From Mesorhizobium loti (GTDB taxonomy: Bacteria > Pseudomonadota > Alphaproteobacteria > Rhizobiales > Rhizobiaceae), in the NCBI RefSeq assembly GCF_001510895.1, contig NZ_LPWA01000123.1, forward strand, positions 1 through 56,733: 56,733 bases of DNA, written 5' to 3'. A program made the translations under genes and the position numbers. Position 1 is the first letter of the stretch, and every line of letters starts with the position of its first letter. This document shows positions 37,240-45,424 of the stretch, piece after piece. The notes below the pieces were generated by a model that was given only the letters and a program-made list of their open reading frames with translations, did no database searches and was not told where the DNA came from.

Positions 37240-37590
37240 TGCTTTGCGCGGCGCGATCGAGGCGAAAGACATGCTGGTGTTCATGGTGCCGCACCTGGCA
37301 CTGACAGAAATGCGCGGCGTGGCCATCGCAGAAACCAAGCCGCCGCTGATCCTGATGTCGCCGCCGTGCCAGTTTCCAGGCGGAATACGACGTCCCCGCC
37401 GAGAAGAAGAGCAGCGGCGGGCAGGAGCGGCACCTGGTTGTGCTCAGCCAGCTCGGCTGAAGCTTCACCCGGCTGGTGTTCCAAGGCTACTACGACCGCC
37501 AGCTGTCCCTGCGCGACGTCGCCACCCATCTCAACATGCAGATCACCGCCGTCCCCAACATCGAACGCGCCGCCTTCGGAACGACCGGAT
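37240..37590 (+). pseudogene. ImmA/IrrE-family metallopeptidase remnant
   Basis: Fragments in different frames read AIEAKDMLVFMVPHLALTEMRGVAI, then FQAEYDVPAEKKSSG and, after a stop, SFTRLVFQGYYDRQLSLRDV, ending ITAVPNIERAAFG. This order is typical of the later part of ImmA/IrrE proteins that pair with DUF4411 genes. The metal-binding HExxH stretch is absent, so part of the gene was deleted. It is followed directly by the DUF4411 remnant. Confidence 0.6.
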
Positions 37591-37595
37591 AGCAC

Positions 37596-38002
37596 TTGGT
37601 GCCGAAGGTCTATTGCATCGACACATCGGCACTGATTGCCTCCTGGTATGAACGCTATAAGCCGAAGCGCTTCAGAAGCTGTGGGACCAGTTCGACAAGC
37701 TGATCGAAGAGGGCCGCCTGGTGCCCTCCCTGCTGGTGCAGGCTGAGTGCGCAAAGCGCTCACCGGAGGTGCACCAGTGGCTGAAGGAGCGCGAGCAGAT
37801 GTTTACCGCCCCGGACCAGGCTGTGCAGGGCCGCGTCCAGCATGTACTAAACACCTACACAGGGCTTGTGGCGCCCGGCAAGGAGAAGTTCGCATCCGAC
37901 AGCTTCGTCATCACCACGGCTAAGGTTTCCGGCCACATCTTCGTGACCGAAGAGACCGGCCCCGACAGCCTGCGCAAGATCTCCGGCGTCTGCAACGCGT
38001 AG
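37596..38002 (+). pseudogene. DUF4411 (PIN-like) protein, frameshifted
   Basis: The N-terminus VPKVYCIDTSALIASWYERY is in one frame. After one missing base near 37670 the protein continues as KLWDQFDKLIEEGRLVPSLL, then VQAECAKRSPEVHQWL and CNA at the end. DUF4411 proteins are small PIN-like proteins that usually follow an ImmA/IrrE gene and are thought to act as toxin-antitoxin-type modules. Here the whole pair is broken. It borders the CBASS locus and marks the area as defence- or stability-related. Confidence 0.7.
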
Positions 38003-38206
38003 GGATTGCGTGGCGCAGTCTGATGCAGCTGTTCGACCAGGAAGACTGGACCATCGGCTAGCCAGAACCGGAGGTCCGCAGCCTTACGCACACGCCATCG
38101 AGGGGACTTGATTCGCTGCTGCTAAGGCACCATTTGATGACGGCTGCCTGGCCCACGTCCGTTTTGCGGTGCGACAATTTATGCCTCAACGTGACAACAT
38201 TCGTTG

Positions 38207-38234
38207 TTGACATGTGGATAATTGTCGGTATTTT
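38207..38234 (+). promoter_or_regulatory. Sigma-70-type promoter candidate
   Basis: TTGACA and TATTTT are separated by 16 bases in an AT-rich stretch. Transcription would begin at about 38241 and run towards a hairpin with a T-run about 50 bases downstream and then the YjzC-like gene. This could drive a small RNA or the defence genes. Confidence 0.45.
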
Positions 38235-38289
38235 CAGTGTGTGCACGCCGGTACGGTATTTACATCAATTTCTAATTGTGCTTAAGAAA

Positions 38290-38326
38290 ATGGCAGGGCG
38301 ACATTCCCGTCCCCTGCCATCTTTTG
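38290..38326 (+). terminator. Rho-independent terminator candidate
   Basis: ATGGCAGGG and CCCTGCCAT form a nine-pair stem around a 13-base loop, followed by CTTTTGGTTTT. Together with the promoter candidate upstream it would bound a transcript of about 85 bases; it could also act as an attenuator ahead of the YjzC-like gene. Confidence 0.55.
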
Positions 38327-38444
38327 GTTTTGAACTGCGGTCCGGTGGTGCCGCTGGTTTGCAGCCGAACCGCTAGCTCGTACCCTCAGCAAGTGCGTAT
38401 CTAGTGCCAGATGGTCCCGTTGGCAACCACCTGGACTAACGACT

Positions 38445-38627
38445 ATGCCTGATGACAATCTCTATAAGCCTGGCGAGACCGCCCCGAAGTCGGGGCAGTA
38501 CGAGATCACCGGTCCCCGCGGCGGCGGCACCGGTGTCGAGCGCACCGTGGTGAAGGGCGAGCCCCTCCCCCCGACCCTCGAGCCCGGCCAGAAGTTCCGC
38601 CTGACCGACCCCACCAAGACTAAGTAA
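38445..38627 (+). CDS. YjzC-like small protein
   Basis: A 60-residue soluble protein (MPDDNLYKPGETAPKSGQYE, with a Gly-rich middle and a basic tail). The opening YKPGETAPKSGQY resembles the YjzC family of small proteins of unknown function. It lies 55 bases before the Cap15-like gene on the same strand, separated by a strong hairpin. Co-location with CBASS is seen; a functional link is inference. No strong ribosome site is visible, but the composition and family resemblance support it as a gene. Confidence 0.65.
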   Translation: MPDDNLYKPGETAPKSGQYEITGPRGGGTGVERTVVKGEPLPPTLEPGQKFRLTDPTKTK

Positions 38628-38635
38628 GAGGCTTC

Positions 38636-38668
38636 GGCGGCAGTCCTCCCACTGCCGCCGTCGCTTTT
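38636..38668 (+). terminator. Hairpin between the small gene and the Cap15-like gene
   Basis: GGCGGCAGT and ACTGCCGCC form a perfect nine-pair stem with a six-base loop, followed by GTCGCTTTT. It starts nine bases after the stop of the 60-residue gene and ends 15 bases before the effector gene. It may be a terminator or an attenuator that keeps effector expression lower than that of the first gene. Confidence 0.6.
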
Positions 38669-38682
38669 CTCAGAGTTCAGTC

Positions 38683-39309
38683 ATGCTCGAACATGAATAC
38701 ACCGTCCTCGGCGGCATCAACCGCGCGCGCGTCGGTCACTACCTCGGCATCGTGTCGGGACTGGTGGCCGCCGGCGTCGTGTTTGTGCTGCTGTCCCTTG
38801 TGGATATCGCCAAGACATTCGGCATCGCGGCCAATCTGCCGCCTTCGGTCCTGTCACTGGTCAGTGCCGGCACCGTCTTCGTTGCGCTCTACTGGTTTCT
38901 CGAAAAGTATGCCTGGAAATGGTGGCCGCTGGCATCCGTGCTGAAGGTCCCCAATCTGGCGGGCGAGTGGGCTGTTAAAGGTGAGACGATCAACCCCGAC
39001 GGCAGCAATGGCTACGCGTGGGACGCGACGATCACGATCATCCAGAGCTGGGACCGGATCCGCGTCCGCCTTAAGTCCGCGCAATCCGGCTCAAACAGCA
39101 CCAGCGCGGCCCTGATCTACGACCAGGCCGACGGCTTCCGGCTGTTCTACTCCTACAAGAATGACCCGAACATCAATGAGGTCGACCTGAAGTCCCATCG
39201 GGGCTCGGCCGACATCAGCTTCGCCAAGGACCTGAGGTCCGGGAGCGGCGAGTATTTCAACGGGCACGGCCGTTATACATTCGGCAAGATGGCGCTGACG
39301 AGGATTTAG
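38683..39309 (+). CDS. cap15: Cap15-like CBASS effector (two-TM, beta-barrel)
   Basis: A 208-residue protein with two membrane helices (about 18-42 and 54-76) and a strand-rich C-terminal domain from about 88 (VPNLAGEWAVKGETINPDGS). This is the layout of the SMODS-associating two-TM beta-rich effector, known as Cap15. Cap15 is reported to sense a cyclic nucleotide through the barrel and disrupt the inner membrane, killing the infected cell. The gene stops three bases before the CD-NTase ATG, the compact effector-synthase order of a type I CBASS. No Cap2/Cap3 genes follow. The start follows a weak AGAG site. Confidence 0.83.
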   Translation: MLEHEYTVLGGINRARVGHYLGIVSGLVAAGVVFVLLSLVDIAKTFGIAANLPPSVLSLVSAGTVFVALYWFLEKYAWKWWPLASVLKVPNLAGEWAVKGETINPDGSNGYAWDATITIIQSWDRIRVRLKSAQSGSNSTSAALIYDQADGFRLFYSYKNDPNINEVDLKSHRGSADISFAKDLRSGSGEYFNGHGRYTFGKMALTRI

Positions 39310-39312
39310 CCG

Positions 39313-40050
39313 ATGGCAAGAGATATTGAAAAGCGTCTTCGCCAGCTGAGCACCCGGCGCCGCGGCACCGACCGGCTTGGCAGGCTCAGCGAAGCGGCCA
39401 AAGTTGACGTGCTGACCAAAAGCCTTGCAGATGAGGCTTGGCAGAAGCGTGCCCTGTCGCAGCCCTACACCCGCTATGCGCTTGGCGCCATGGCCGAAGT
39501 CGGACCCGAGTACACTCGGATCAGCATCGAAACCGCTGAGCGCGTCGGTAAACAGCTCAAGGAAAATCTTGAGGCGAAAGGCTGGACGGTCGAGTTTAGA
39601 CTTCAGGGGTCCGTGCCGCTGAACGTCCATATCCGCGGCGTCAGCGACGTGGACCTGCTGAACCTCGATGCCGATTTGCTCAGCTATCATGTCGGCGGCG
39701 TGAGAGCCCGTGCCGGCTATTATTCCACCCCTGCCACGGAGACCTCGGTCAGCCGCCTGATGCGGCTCAGGACAGAGTCCGAAAAGATCTTGATTAACGC
39801 CTATCCCGCGGCCGATGTTGACACCACGGGCGGCAAAGCGATCTGCATCTCGGGCGGGAGCCTTGCTCGGCCGGTCGACATTGTACCATCGCACTGGATC
39901 GACACCGTCGAGTATCAGAGCACACTGAAGCTGCGCGATCGCGGTGTGAAGATCCTCAATAAAAAGGTTCCCGAGACGATCGAGAACATGCCGTTCCTGC
40001 ACATCGACCGTGTTCACAATAAGGACCTAACCGAGCTGCCGGCGGCTTGA
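39313..40050 (+). CDS. CD-NTase (cGAS/DncV-like), N-terminal catalytic part
   Basis: A 245-residue frame holding the whole nucleotidyltransferase core. The GS motif is Gly99-Ser100 in LQGSVPLNV, the paired metal-binding acids are Asp112 and Asp114 in SDVDLL, and the third is Asp189 in RPVDIVPSHW. CD-NTases make cyclic di- or trinucleotides after phage infection. The frame stops at 40048-40050 just as the C-terminal helical domain begins, and the missing part continues in the next frame. Clade and product cannot be assigned by eye. The active site looks functional, but the core without its C-terminal helices may be unstable. Confidence 0.85.
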   Translation: MARDIEKRLRQLSTRRRGTDRLGRLSEAAKVDVLTKSLADEAWQKRALSQPYTRYALGAMAEVGPEYTRISIETAERVGKQLKENLEAKGWTVEFRLQGSVPLNVHIRGVSDVDLLNLDADLLSYHVGGVRARAGYYSTPATETSVSRLMRLRTESEKILINAYPAADVDTTGGKAICISGGSLARPVDIVPSHWIDTVEYQSTLKLRDRGVKILNKKVPETIENMPFLHIDRVHNKDLTELPAA

Positions 40051-40454
40051 AAAAGGCTATCCGCCTCGCCAAGAACGTCAAGAACGACGCAATTGAGGAC
40101 GGGAAGGACGTACCGCTTCCGAGCTTCGACATCGCCGGTGTCATGTACCACGCCAACCAGAGCACTCTCCGAACTGGGCAGCTCTATGAGTTGGCGATCC
40201 TCTCCGAAACCCAACGGTTCCTTGAACTGTTACGTAACAACAAGGCCTTTGCGCGCACCCTTGATGTGCCAGACGGCACGCGCAAGATCTTCGACAATGA
40301 TAAGAAGTTTGTCGGGCTTGATGTGTTGTCGGCTGAAATCGATGACCTGGCGCGCGAGGTCGCCACGGAGCAGACCGCGATGATCCGCCAATATGACGCC
40401 TTGCCGCTCGAAGAGAGTCGCAAGGCCATCGAAAAGGCTTTCGTACCCGGATAA
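40047..40454 (+). CDS. CD-NTase, C-terminal helical part in a shifted frame
   Basis: A 135-residue frame reading LKKAIRLAKNVKNDAI onwards, which is where CD-NTases continue into the helical OAS-like domain. One base inserted near 40045 would join both parts into a normal protein of about 380 residues. There are three possibilities. A single-base deletion has broken the gene; it is a base-calling error; or the part is translated separately from the TTG that overlaps the previous stop (TTGA), giving a two-chain enzyme. The C-terminal sequence itself shows no further lesion, so any break is recent. Confidence 0.7.
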   Translation: MKKAIRLAKNVKNDAIEDGKDVPLPSFDIAGVMYHANQSTLRTGQLYELAILSETQRFLELLRNNKAFARTLDVPDGTRKIFDNDKKFVGLDVLSAEIDDLAREVATEQTAMIRQYDALPLEESRKAIEKAFVPG

Positions 40455-41304
40455 CCCAGCGAGGCCGGCGACACCGGCCTGAGCATTGATACGAAATGCC
40501 CGCTCCATTTCAATGCGACCCGATCACAAAGAATTCGTCGCTGCCTCCCGCACAATCCTTAGTGGAGTACCCTGACCCCGGCGTGTTGTGCGCGAGACAG
40601 ATGTTGTGATCGTCGGACTCTCGTATCTGCGTGTGGCGACCCAGAAAGTTCGAAAAGCTTCCAGGAACCCCAGGCAATGCACCACCTTCGTAGCACCGAG
40701 CTGACGACGGCTGTTCATCCCCCGCCCCGCTAGTGGTTGCGAGGTGGCCGTTGGTTACCGTGGGATTTCCGCGACCGCGCAATAGCGGCGCCAGAACCGA
40801 AATTCTAAAGGAGGTTCCGATTTTCGTGGCGGCGCAGCAGCACCGTCTGTGTGGGCCCCGTGCGACCGAGCCCGCGACATTTTCATGAAGCTCGATCCCT
40901 TCTACCTAGAGTCGTCGACGAGCGGCTGGTGCCGCTCGGCGTCAGGCTGGTACAGCTTAGCATCAAGGATGTATGGACGAGGGTAGGTTGCGCCCGCCTC
41001 GAACAATCATGTTCCCCGGCCCGTGCATCTGACGAAAGCATCTGGATCCTGACCGCTGTTGCCGCTTAGGTTTTCGTCGATTTGTGGATGATGCGGCCCG
41101 CTCGGAACTGTCATCCTTCGGTCAGGTGTCGCTCGCGCCATGTCGGCTTAGTTTTGCTCCTTTCTCTTAGTAAGAGGCGGAGCCACTGATCAATTCCGAT
41201 GACCGCATCAGCCAGAACGCGGCAACGCGGTCTCCGAAGGCTCTAATCTTCAGGGATGAGCTCACATTTGTACGAGGACTGCACGCCGGCAGAGGGAGAG
41301 GCGA
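40455..41304. other. Stretch without a recognisable gene
   Basis: No third CBASS gene is visible here: frames are short and lack family resemblance. An A+G-rich stretch with AAAGGAGG occurs at about 40806, but no gene follows it. Confidence 0.45.
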
Positions 41305-41661
41305 TTGGACGAGCATGACCGCAAGGAAGAACAGATCGAAACCCTCTTCCGGAATGGCACGATCACCGTCGTCGGCATATTGCTGGCATTTTCGCTGGGT
41401 TTCGTCACACATTGGGCGGCGAATCCGGTGCCATGGCGATTTTACGACCTTTTCGCAGTGGTACCGATCCTCGTCGGCATAGCCGCGCAGATGCGCGCAC
41501 TATGGCTGTTGCTCGACATGAGTTCGCTGCGACGCCAGGTATACGAACGCGCCAACCGTATTTTCATGGCGGGCCTCATCCTGACCGCCTGCGGCGTCGG
41601 GCTGGCAATTCTGCTCGACGTCTTCGAAGTGGCATCGGCGGGCACGCTGCCTGGAGCGTAG
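41305..41661 (+). CDS. Small membrane protein of unknown function
   Basis: A 118-residue protein with a charged N-terminus (MDEHDRKEEQIETLF) and three predicted membrane helices: TITVVGILLAFSLGFVTHWA, DLFAVVPILVGIAAQMRALW and IFMAGLILTACGVGLAILLD. The TTG start follows AGGGAGAG. No known family is recognised. It stands alone between the CBASS locus and the SAM-cycle block. The helix pattern makes a chance frame unlikely. Confidence 0.65.
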   Translation: MDEHDRKEEQIETLFRNGTITVVGILLAFSLGFVTHWAANPVPWRFYDLFAVVPILVGIAAQMRALWLLLDMSSLRRQVYERANRIFMAGLILTACGVGLAILLDVFEVASAGTLPGA

Positions 41662-42282
41662 CCGAGGGCGCCACCCACAAGGCCATCACGCCCACGAGTT
41701 CATCGCGGCGCTGTTGCTGCTGCTGGCCTTAATCTCATCGAGCACTTCCAGGTCACGCTGTCGATGCCGCAAGCTGCGTCGTGACGACCTGTACGCTTCG
41801 GCGCAAAGATGCCCTGGCATTCTCGAATCCGCACCATGGCGCCCTATAGCTTGAAACCATGCGACTCGGTCCATCTTGAGCTGCGTCTCGGCGAGCATAC
41901 ATCGCAACAGTTTCTTCAAAGAAATTCATAGACTCTTAGCGACCCCAATTCGCTGTGGATGGTAGGCTTGTCTCAACGTTTGAGATCGGTCAGGGGCCTC
42001 AAACCGGTGATCCCTCCCATTCTGGGACCGCCGAACTGCACGTGATCTAGGATTAAAGGCAATGGCATGAAGAGCGTACATCCTGGTTATTCGAGCTAAA
42101 TCATTGTCGGTTCCAATTAATTGCGTGCCTAAAATAAGCGCGACCCGTGCGAACACGGAGAGTATCCGGCCCGTGACATAAGCAACGGCAAAGTTTGCTT
42201 CGAAAGCTGCAGCATCTGCGGAGAACGTCAAATGACGAATTCAGTGGAACGAGTGTTTTGTCCTGTCGCTTGTTGCTGAACA
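41662..42282. other. Stretch without a recognisable gene
   Basis: No recognisable gene on either strand. The last 100 bases before the ArsR-type gene should hold the promoter of the SAM-cycle block, but no clear -35/-10 pair was identified. Confidence 0.4.
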
Positions 42283-42639
42283 ATGATGACGCTGATCAGC
42301 CGCCTACGGACGGCAGCACATTTGGATCGCCTCCGAATCCTGGGCCTTTGCGCGCATGCGGACCTAACAGTCTGCGAGCTCGCAGACATTCTGGATCTGC
42401 GTCGCGATCGCGTTGTGCGACACGTCCGGGTACTCGCCAGAGCTGGCTTTCTTGGCTGTAACGAACAACGCCCGTGGCGTTCCTACCATCTCGAAGCACG
42501 AGGCAAGGACGGCGGTCTGGTGCAGTTGTTGGTCGATCTCTTGCCTCACGCTGATGGCCATCATGAACGAGACCTGCAGCGGCTCGAAGCAATAGGAGAT
42601 GCACGGCCGAAGGGGACGGCCTGCTTGATCGTGAAATAG
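42283..42639 (+). CDS. ArsR-family regulator, SahR-like DNA-binding part only
   Basis: A 118-residue protein with the ArsR winged helix-turn-helix (DRLRILGLCAHADLTVCELA, then RVVRHVRVLARAGFL). The linker RDLQRLEAI after it matches alphaproteobacterial ArsR regulators of the methionine/SAM cycle that carry a methyltransferase-like sensing domain at their C-terminus. That domain is missing here and the protein ends in ACLIVK. It lies 29 bases before glyA on the same strand. Known SahR proteins repress SAM-cycle genes and respond to S-adenosylhomocysteine; without the second domain, ligand sensing may be altered. The assignment rests on helix-turn-helix likeness and neighbours. Confidence 0.7.
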   Translation: MMTLISRLRTAAHLDRLRILGLCAHADLTVCELADILDLRRDRVVRHVRVLARAGFLGCNEQRPWRSYHLEARGKDGGLVQLLVDLLPHADGHHERDLQRLEAIGDARPKGTACLIVK

Positions 42640-42668
42640 ATCAAATTCAGTTGGAGCGCGAACCCACG

Positions 42669-44006
42669 ATGGACAACTCCGCCGATCTCGCCGTCGGGCA
42701 GCCAGACACTTACGGACGCTCTTCCTTGGCCGCGGTTGATCCCACCGTTCACGAACTGCTTGTGAGACAAGAGCAACAGGAGCGCACGACGCTCAAACTC
42801 ATCGCTTCTGAAAACTTTGCGTCCTCGGCAGTACTGGAAGCGACCGGGTCGATTTTCACGAACAAGTACGCCGAGGGGTACCCCGGTGGGCGTTACTATG
42901 CGGGAAACGACATCGTCGATGAGCTTGAGAACCTCGCCATCGAGCGCTTGAAGAAACTATTTGGAAGCGAACACGCCAATGTCCAGCCCTATTCCGGCTC
43001 GCCGGCCAATCAGGCTGTCTATCGCGCGCTTTTGAAGCCCTGCGACAAAGTCATGGGCTTGCCCATCCCGGAAGGGGGGCATCTAACCCACGGCTGGGCC
43101 ATCAACTTTTCCGGAACTGACTATCGACGGGTCCCTTATGGGCTGCACGAAAAGACGCAGCAAATCGACTATGACCGCTTGCGCGAGATAGCCAAGCGGG
43201 AACGGCCGCGGCTCATTTGGGTGGGCGGAACTGCTTATCCGCGTGTCTTTGACTACGCGGCAATGACAGAGATCGCGTTCGAGGTGAACGCTTATCTCGT
43301 GGCGGATATCGCACACATCAGCGGCCTGATCGTCGCAGGAGCGCACCCGAATCCAGTGCCTCATTGCGATGTGGTCAGCAGCACGTCTCACAAATCAATC
43401 CGCGGTCCTCGCGGCGGCTTCATCTTGTCAAGAAACGAAGATCGTTATCAAGCTCTCTATCATCGGAACAGCAAATACAATCTTGCCAGGCGGATCGATC
43501 GCGCGGTCTTCCCTCACCTGCAAGGCGGGCCCCATATCAATGTTATCGCTGCGCTAGCAGTCGCCCTGCAGGAAGCCGCGACCCCCTCCTTCCGCAGCTA
43601 CGGCCAACAGACCGTCAAGAATGCCAAGGCTTTGGCCCAGGCACTTCTTGAGCGAGGCTATGACCTGGTTACCGGGGGGACTGACAATCACATGCTGATC
43701 CTCGACCTTCGCGATCGACCACTGTCAGGCAAGGCCTACGCCGAGCGGCTGGCAAAGGCGGGCATCATTACGAACTTCAACATGGTGCCGGGCGATCCGC
43801 GCGATCCCGCGGTTACAAGCGGAATTCGCCTGGGCGCGCCAGCGGTGACGTCAATGGGCATGCGCGAGGTGGAAATGGTGCAGATTGCTGGGTTGATCGA
43901 CTCCGTGCTCCGGCGGCCAGACGACGAAGATCTTCATGCCGGCGTGCGAAGAGACGTTGCCGACTTGTGCGCTGCGTTCGAAGTCCCCGGCATCACCGAC
44001 AGGTAA
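42669..44006 (+). CDS. glyA: Serine hydroxymethyltransferase
   Basis: A 445-residue PLP enzyme that moves the serine C3 carbon to tetrahydrofolate. Seen: EQQERTTLKLIASENF, TNKYAEGYPGGRYYAG, and SSTSHKSIRGPRGGF with the PLP lysine. The ATG giving MDNSADLAVG was preferred over an upstream TTG because GGAG lies at a suitable distance. It is an extra copy relative to the expected housekeeping gene and leads the methyl-group block with metK, adenosine kinase and metE. The C1 unit formed, once reduced to methyl-THF, is what MetE uses. Confidence 0.94.
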   Translation: MDNSADLAVGQPDTYGRSSLAAVDPTVHELLVRQEQQERTTLKLIASENFASSAVLEATGSIFTNKYAEGYPGGRYYAGNDIVDELENLAIERLKKLFGSEHANVQPYSGSPANQAVYRALLKPCDKVMGLPIPEGGHLTHGWAINFSGTDYRRVPYGLHEKTQQIDYDRLREIAKRERPRLIWVGGTAYPRVFDYAAMTEIAFEVNAYLVADIAHISGLIVAGAHPNPVPHCDVVSSTSHKSIRGPRGGFILSRNEDRYQALYHRNSKYNLARRIDRAVFPHLQGGPHINVIAALAVALQEAATPSFRSYGQQTVKNAKALAQALLERGYDLVTGGTDNHMLILDLRDRPLSGKAYAERLAKAGIITNFNMVPGDPRDPAVTSGIRLGAPAVTSMGMREVEMVQIAGLIDSVLRRPDDEDLHAGVRRDVADLCAAFEVPGITDR

Positions 44007-44060
44007 GGCGGGCTAAGCAAAATACCCGACACAACTCCAACACCCAAAACGAGGCATTTC

Positions 44061-45257
44061 ATGGCTAGGCAGTTCGTGTTTTCTTCCGAATCGGTTGGTG
44101 CGGGACACCCGGATAAGCTCGCTGACAATATCTCGGACGCAATCCTCGATGCGGTGCTCCGCTTTGATCCGAAGGCGCGCGTCGCTTGTGAAGCCCTGGT
44201 GAAGACGTGTGAAGCCTTGGTGAAGCCAGGAACAGTCGTTCTGGCTGGCGAGATTACCAGCGATGCAACGATCGACTACGGCCAAGTTGCCCGCGATACG
44301 ATTGTCGATATTGGATACGACGACGAGGCGGTTGGCTTTGACGGCCGGCGTTGCTCCGTCATTCATGCTCTCACCGAGCAGTCACCCGACATTAGCCAAG
44401 GCGTTGACGAGGGTCGGGGGCAGGATCTCGAACAGGGAGCCGGAGATCAAGGCCTCATGTTCGGCTATGCATGCCGCGAGACCGATACTTTGATGCCTTT
44501 GCCGATCCAGCTCGCCCACCGCTTGACGAAAAGACAGGCCGATGTTCGCAAGGCAGGACATCTGAGCTGGTTGCGTCCCGACGTGAAATCCCAGGTCTCC
44601 GTGCGCTATGAGGGCTTGCGCCCCGTCGCCCTCGATACCATCGTGGTGTCGACGCAACACAATGAGCAGGTCTCGCAAGAGACAGTTCGCGAGGGCGTCA
44701 TTGAGGAAATAATAAAACCGGTCTTGCCGACCGATGTGGAAACGGAAGGCATCAGGATTCTGGTCAACCCAACGGGGCGGTTCGTGATCGGGGGGCCGCG
44801 CGGCGACTGCGGCCTCACCGGACGCAAGATCATCGTCGATTCCTATGGTGGAATGGGGCGTCACGGCGGCGGAGCCTTTTCGGGCAAGGACCCGTCCAAG
44901 GTTGATCGCTCGGCTGCCTATGCCGCCCGATATGTCGCGAAGAATGTGGTGGCCAGCGGACTGGCGGACGTCTGCGAGGTGCAGCTCGCTTACGCGATTG
45001 GCGTGGCGAGTCCGGTGTCTGTCATGATCAACACTTTCGGGACAGCAAGGGTTGAGGAAAGGCGGATAGAGGGGCTCATTCTTGAGCTGTTCGATCTCAG
45101 ACCGAAGGGCATTATCAAGATGCTTGATCTGTTACGTCCGATTTACCGCAAGACTGCGACCTATGGGCATTTCGGGCGTGAAGAGCCTGAGTTCACCTGG
45201 GAGAGGACAGACAGAGCCGACGACTTGCGGTGCGAGGCAGGGCTCGCCGCCCCGTGA
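44061..45257 (+). CDS. metK: S-adenosylmethionine synthetase with an internal duplication
   Basis: A 398-residue MetK making SAM from methionine and ATP. Seen: SSESVGAGHPDKLADNISDA with the ATP-site His-Pro-Asp, GAGDQGLMFGYA, and GGPRGDCGLTGRKIIVDSYGG. Residues about 47-60 read CEALVKT-CEALVKP, a direct seven-residue duplication coded by a near-perfect 21-base repeat at about 44189-44230. The family normally has one copy followed by GxVxxAGE. The insertion lies between two strands and may be tolerated. The gene is 54 bases after glyA. Its 3' end is duplicated upstream of adenosine kinase, so metK and adoK were probably neighbours. Confidence 0.93.
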   Translation: MARQFVFSSESVGAGHPDKLADNISDAILDAVLRFDPKARVACEALVKTCEALVKPGTVVLAGEITSDATIDYGQVARDTIVDIGYDDEAVGFDGRRCSVIHALTEQSPDISQGVDEGRGQDLEQGAGDQGLMFGYACRETDTLMPLPIQLAHRLTKRQADVRKAGHLSWLRPDVKSQVSVRYEGLRPVALDTIVVSTQHNEQVSQETVREGVIEEIIKPVLPTDVETEGIRILVNPTGRFVIGGPRGDCGLTGRKIIVDSYGGMGRHGGGAFSGKDPSKVDRSAAYAARYVAKNVVASGLADVCEVQLAYAIGVASPVSVMINTFGTARVEERRIEGLILELFDLRPKGIIKMLDLLRPIYRKTATYGHFGREEPEFTWERTDRADDLRCEAGLAAP

Positions 45258-45338
45258 GAGCCGACGCTAAATGGATCGGCATGCGGAACGCCCGCCCACC
45301 TGACCAGGTCTGCGCCCGGCCGACATGGCAGAAAGCCT
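45165..45338 (+). repeat. Duplicated metK 3' end, copy 1 (intact gene end)
   Basis: From GAAGAGCCTGAGTTCACCTG at about 45180 to CATGGCAGAAAGCC at about 45338, this matches 48885-49040 with scattered differences, including non-coding sequence beyond the metK stop. The two copies are direct repeats about 3.7 kb apart and flank the ipt/hydroxylase insert. Confidence 0.75.
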
Positions 45339-45345
45339 CCGATCG

Positions 45346-45361
45346 CGCGCATGGCGTGCCA
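45346..45361 (-). promoter_or_regulatory. Weak sigma-54-like sequence, leftward
   Basis: On the minus strand TGGCACGCCATGCGCG has a perfect -24 half and GC at the right distance, but GC replaces TT in the -12 half. It is preceded on that strand by the TGT-N10-ACA site. It points into the antisense of metK, so it may be a relic. Confidence 0.25.
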
Positions 45362-45408
45362 AAGAAACAAGGTTCCAAATGGAACGTGATAAGACGAACT
45401 ACCAGCTA

Positions 45409-45424
45409 TGTCCGACCTCCGACA
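45409..45424. promoter_or_regulatory. NifA-type upstream site candidate
   Basis: TGTCCGACCTCCGACA fits TGT-N10-ACA and shares TGTCCGA with the site at 30525. It can be read on either strand. No good rightward sigma-54 promoter was found between it and ipt. Confidence 0.4.

Noticed and set aside
39091..40017. A 308-residue leftward frame across the CBASS genes.
   Set aside because: It is a shadow; the plus strand has clear Cap15 and CD-NTase motifs.
40047..40056. Programmed -1 frameshifting at the AAAAAG run to join the two CD-NTase parts.
   Set aside because: The A-run comes after the TGA stop and no heptamer slippery site precedes it, so canonical slippage cannot explain the join. Simple deletion or coupled restart is more likely.
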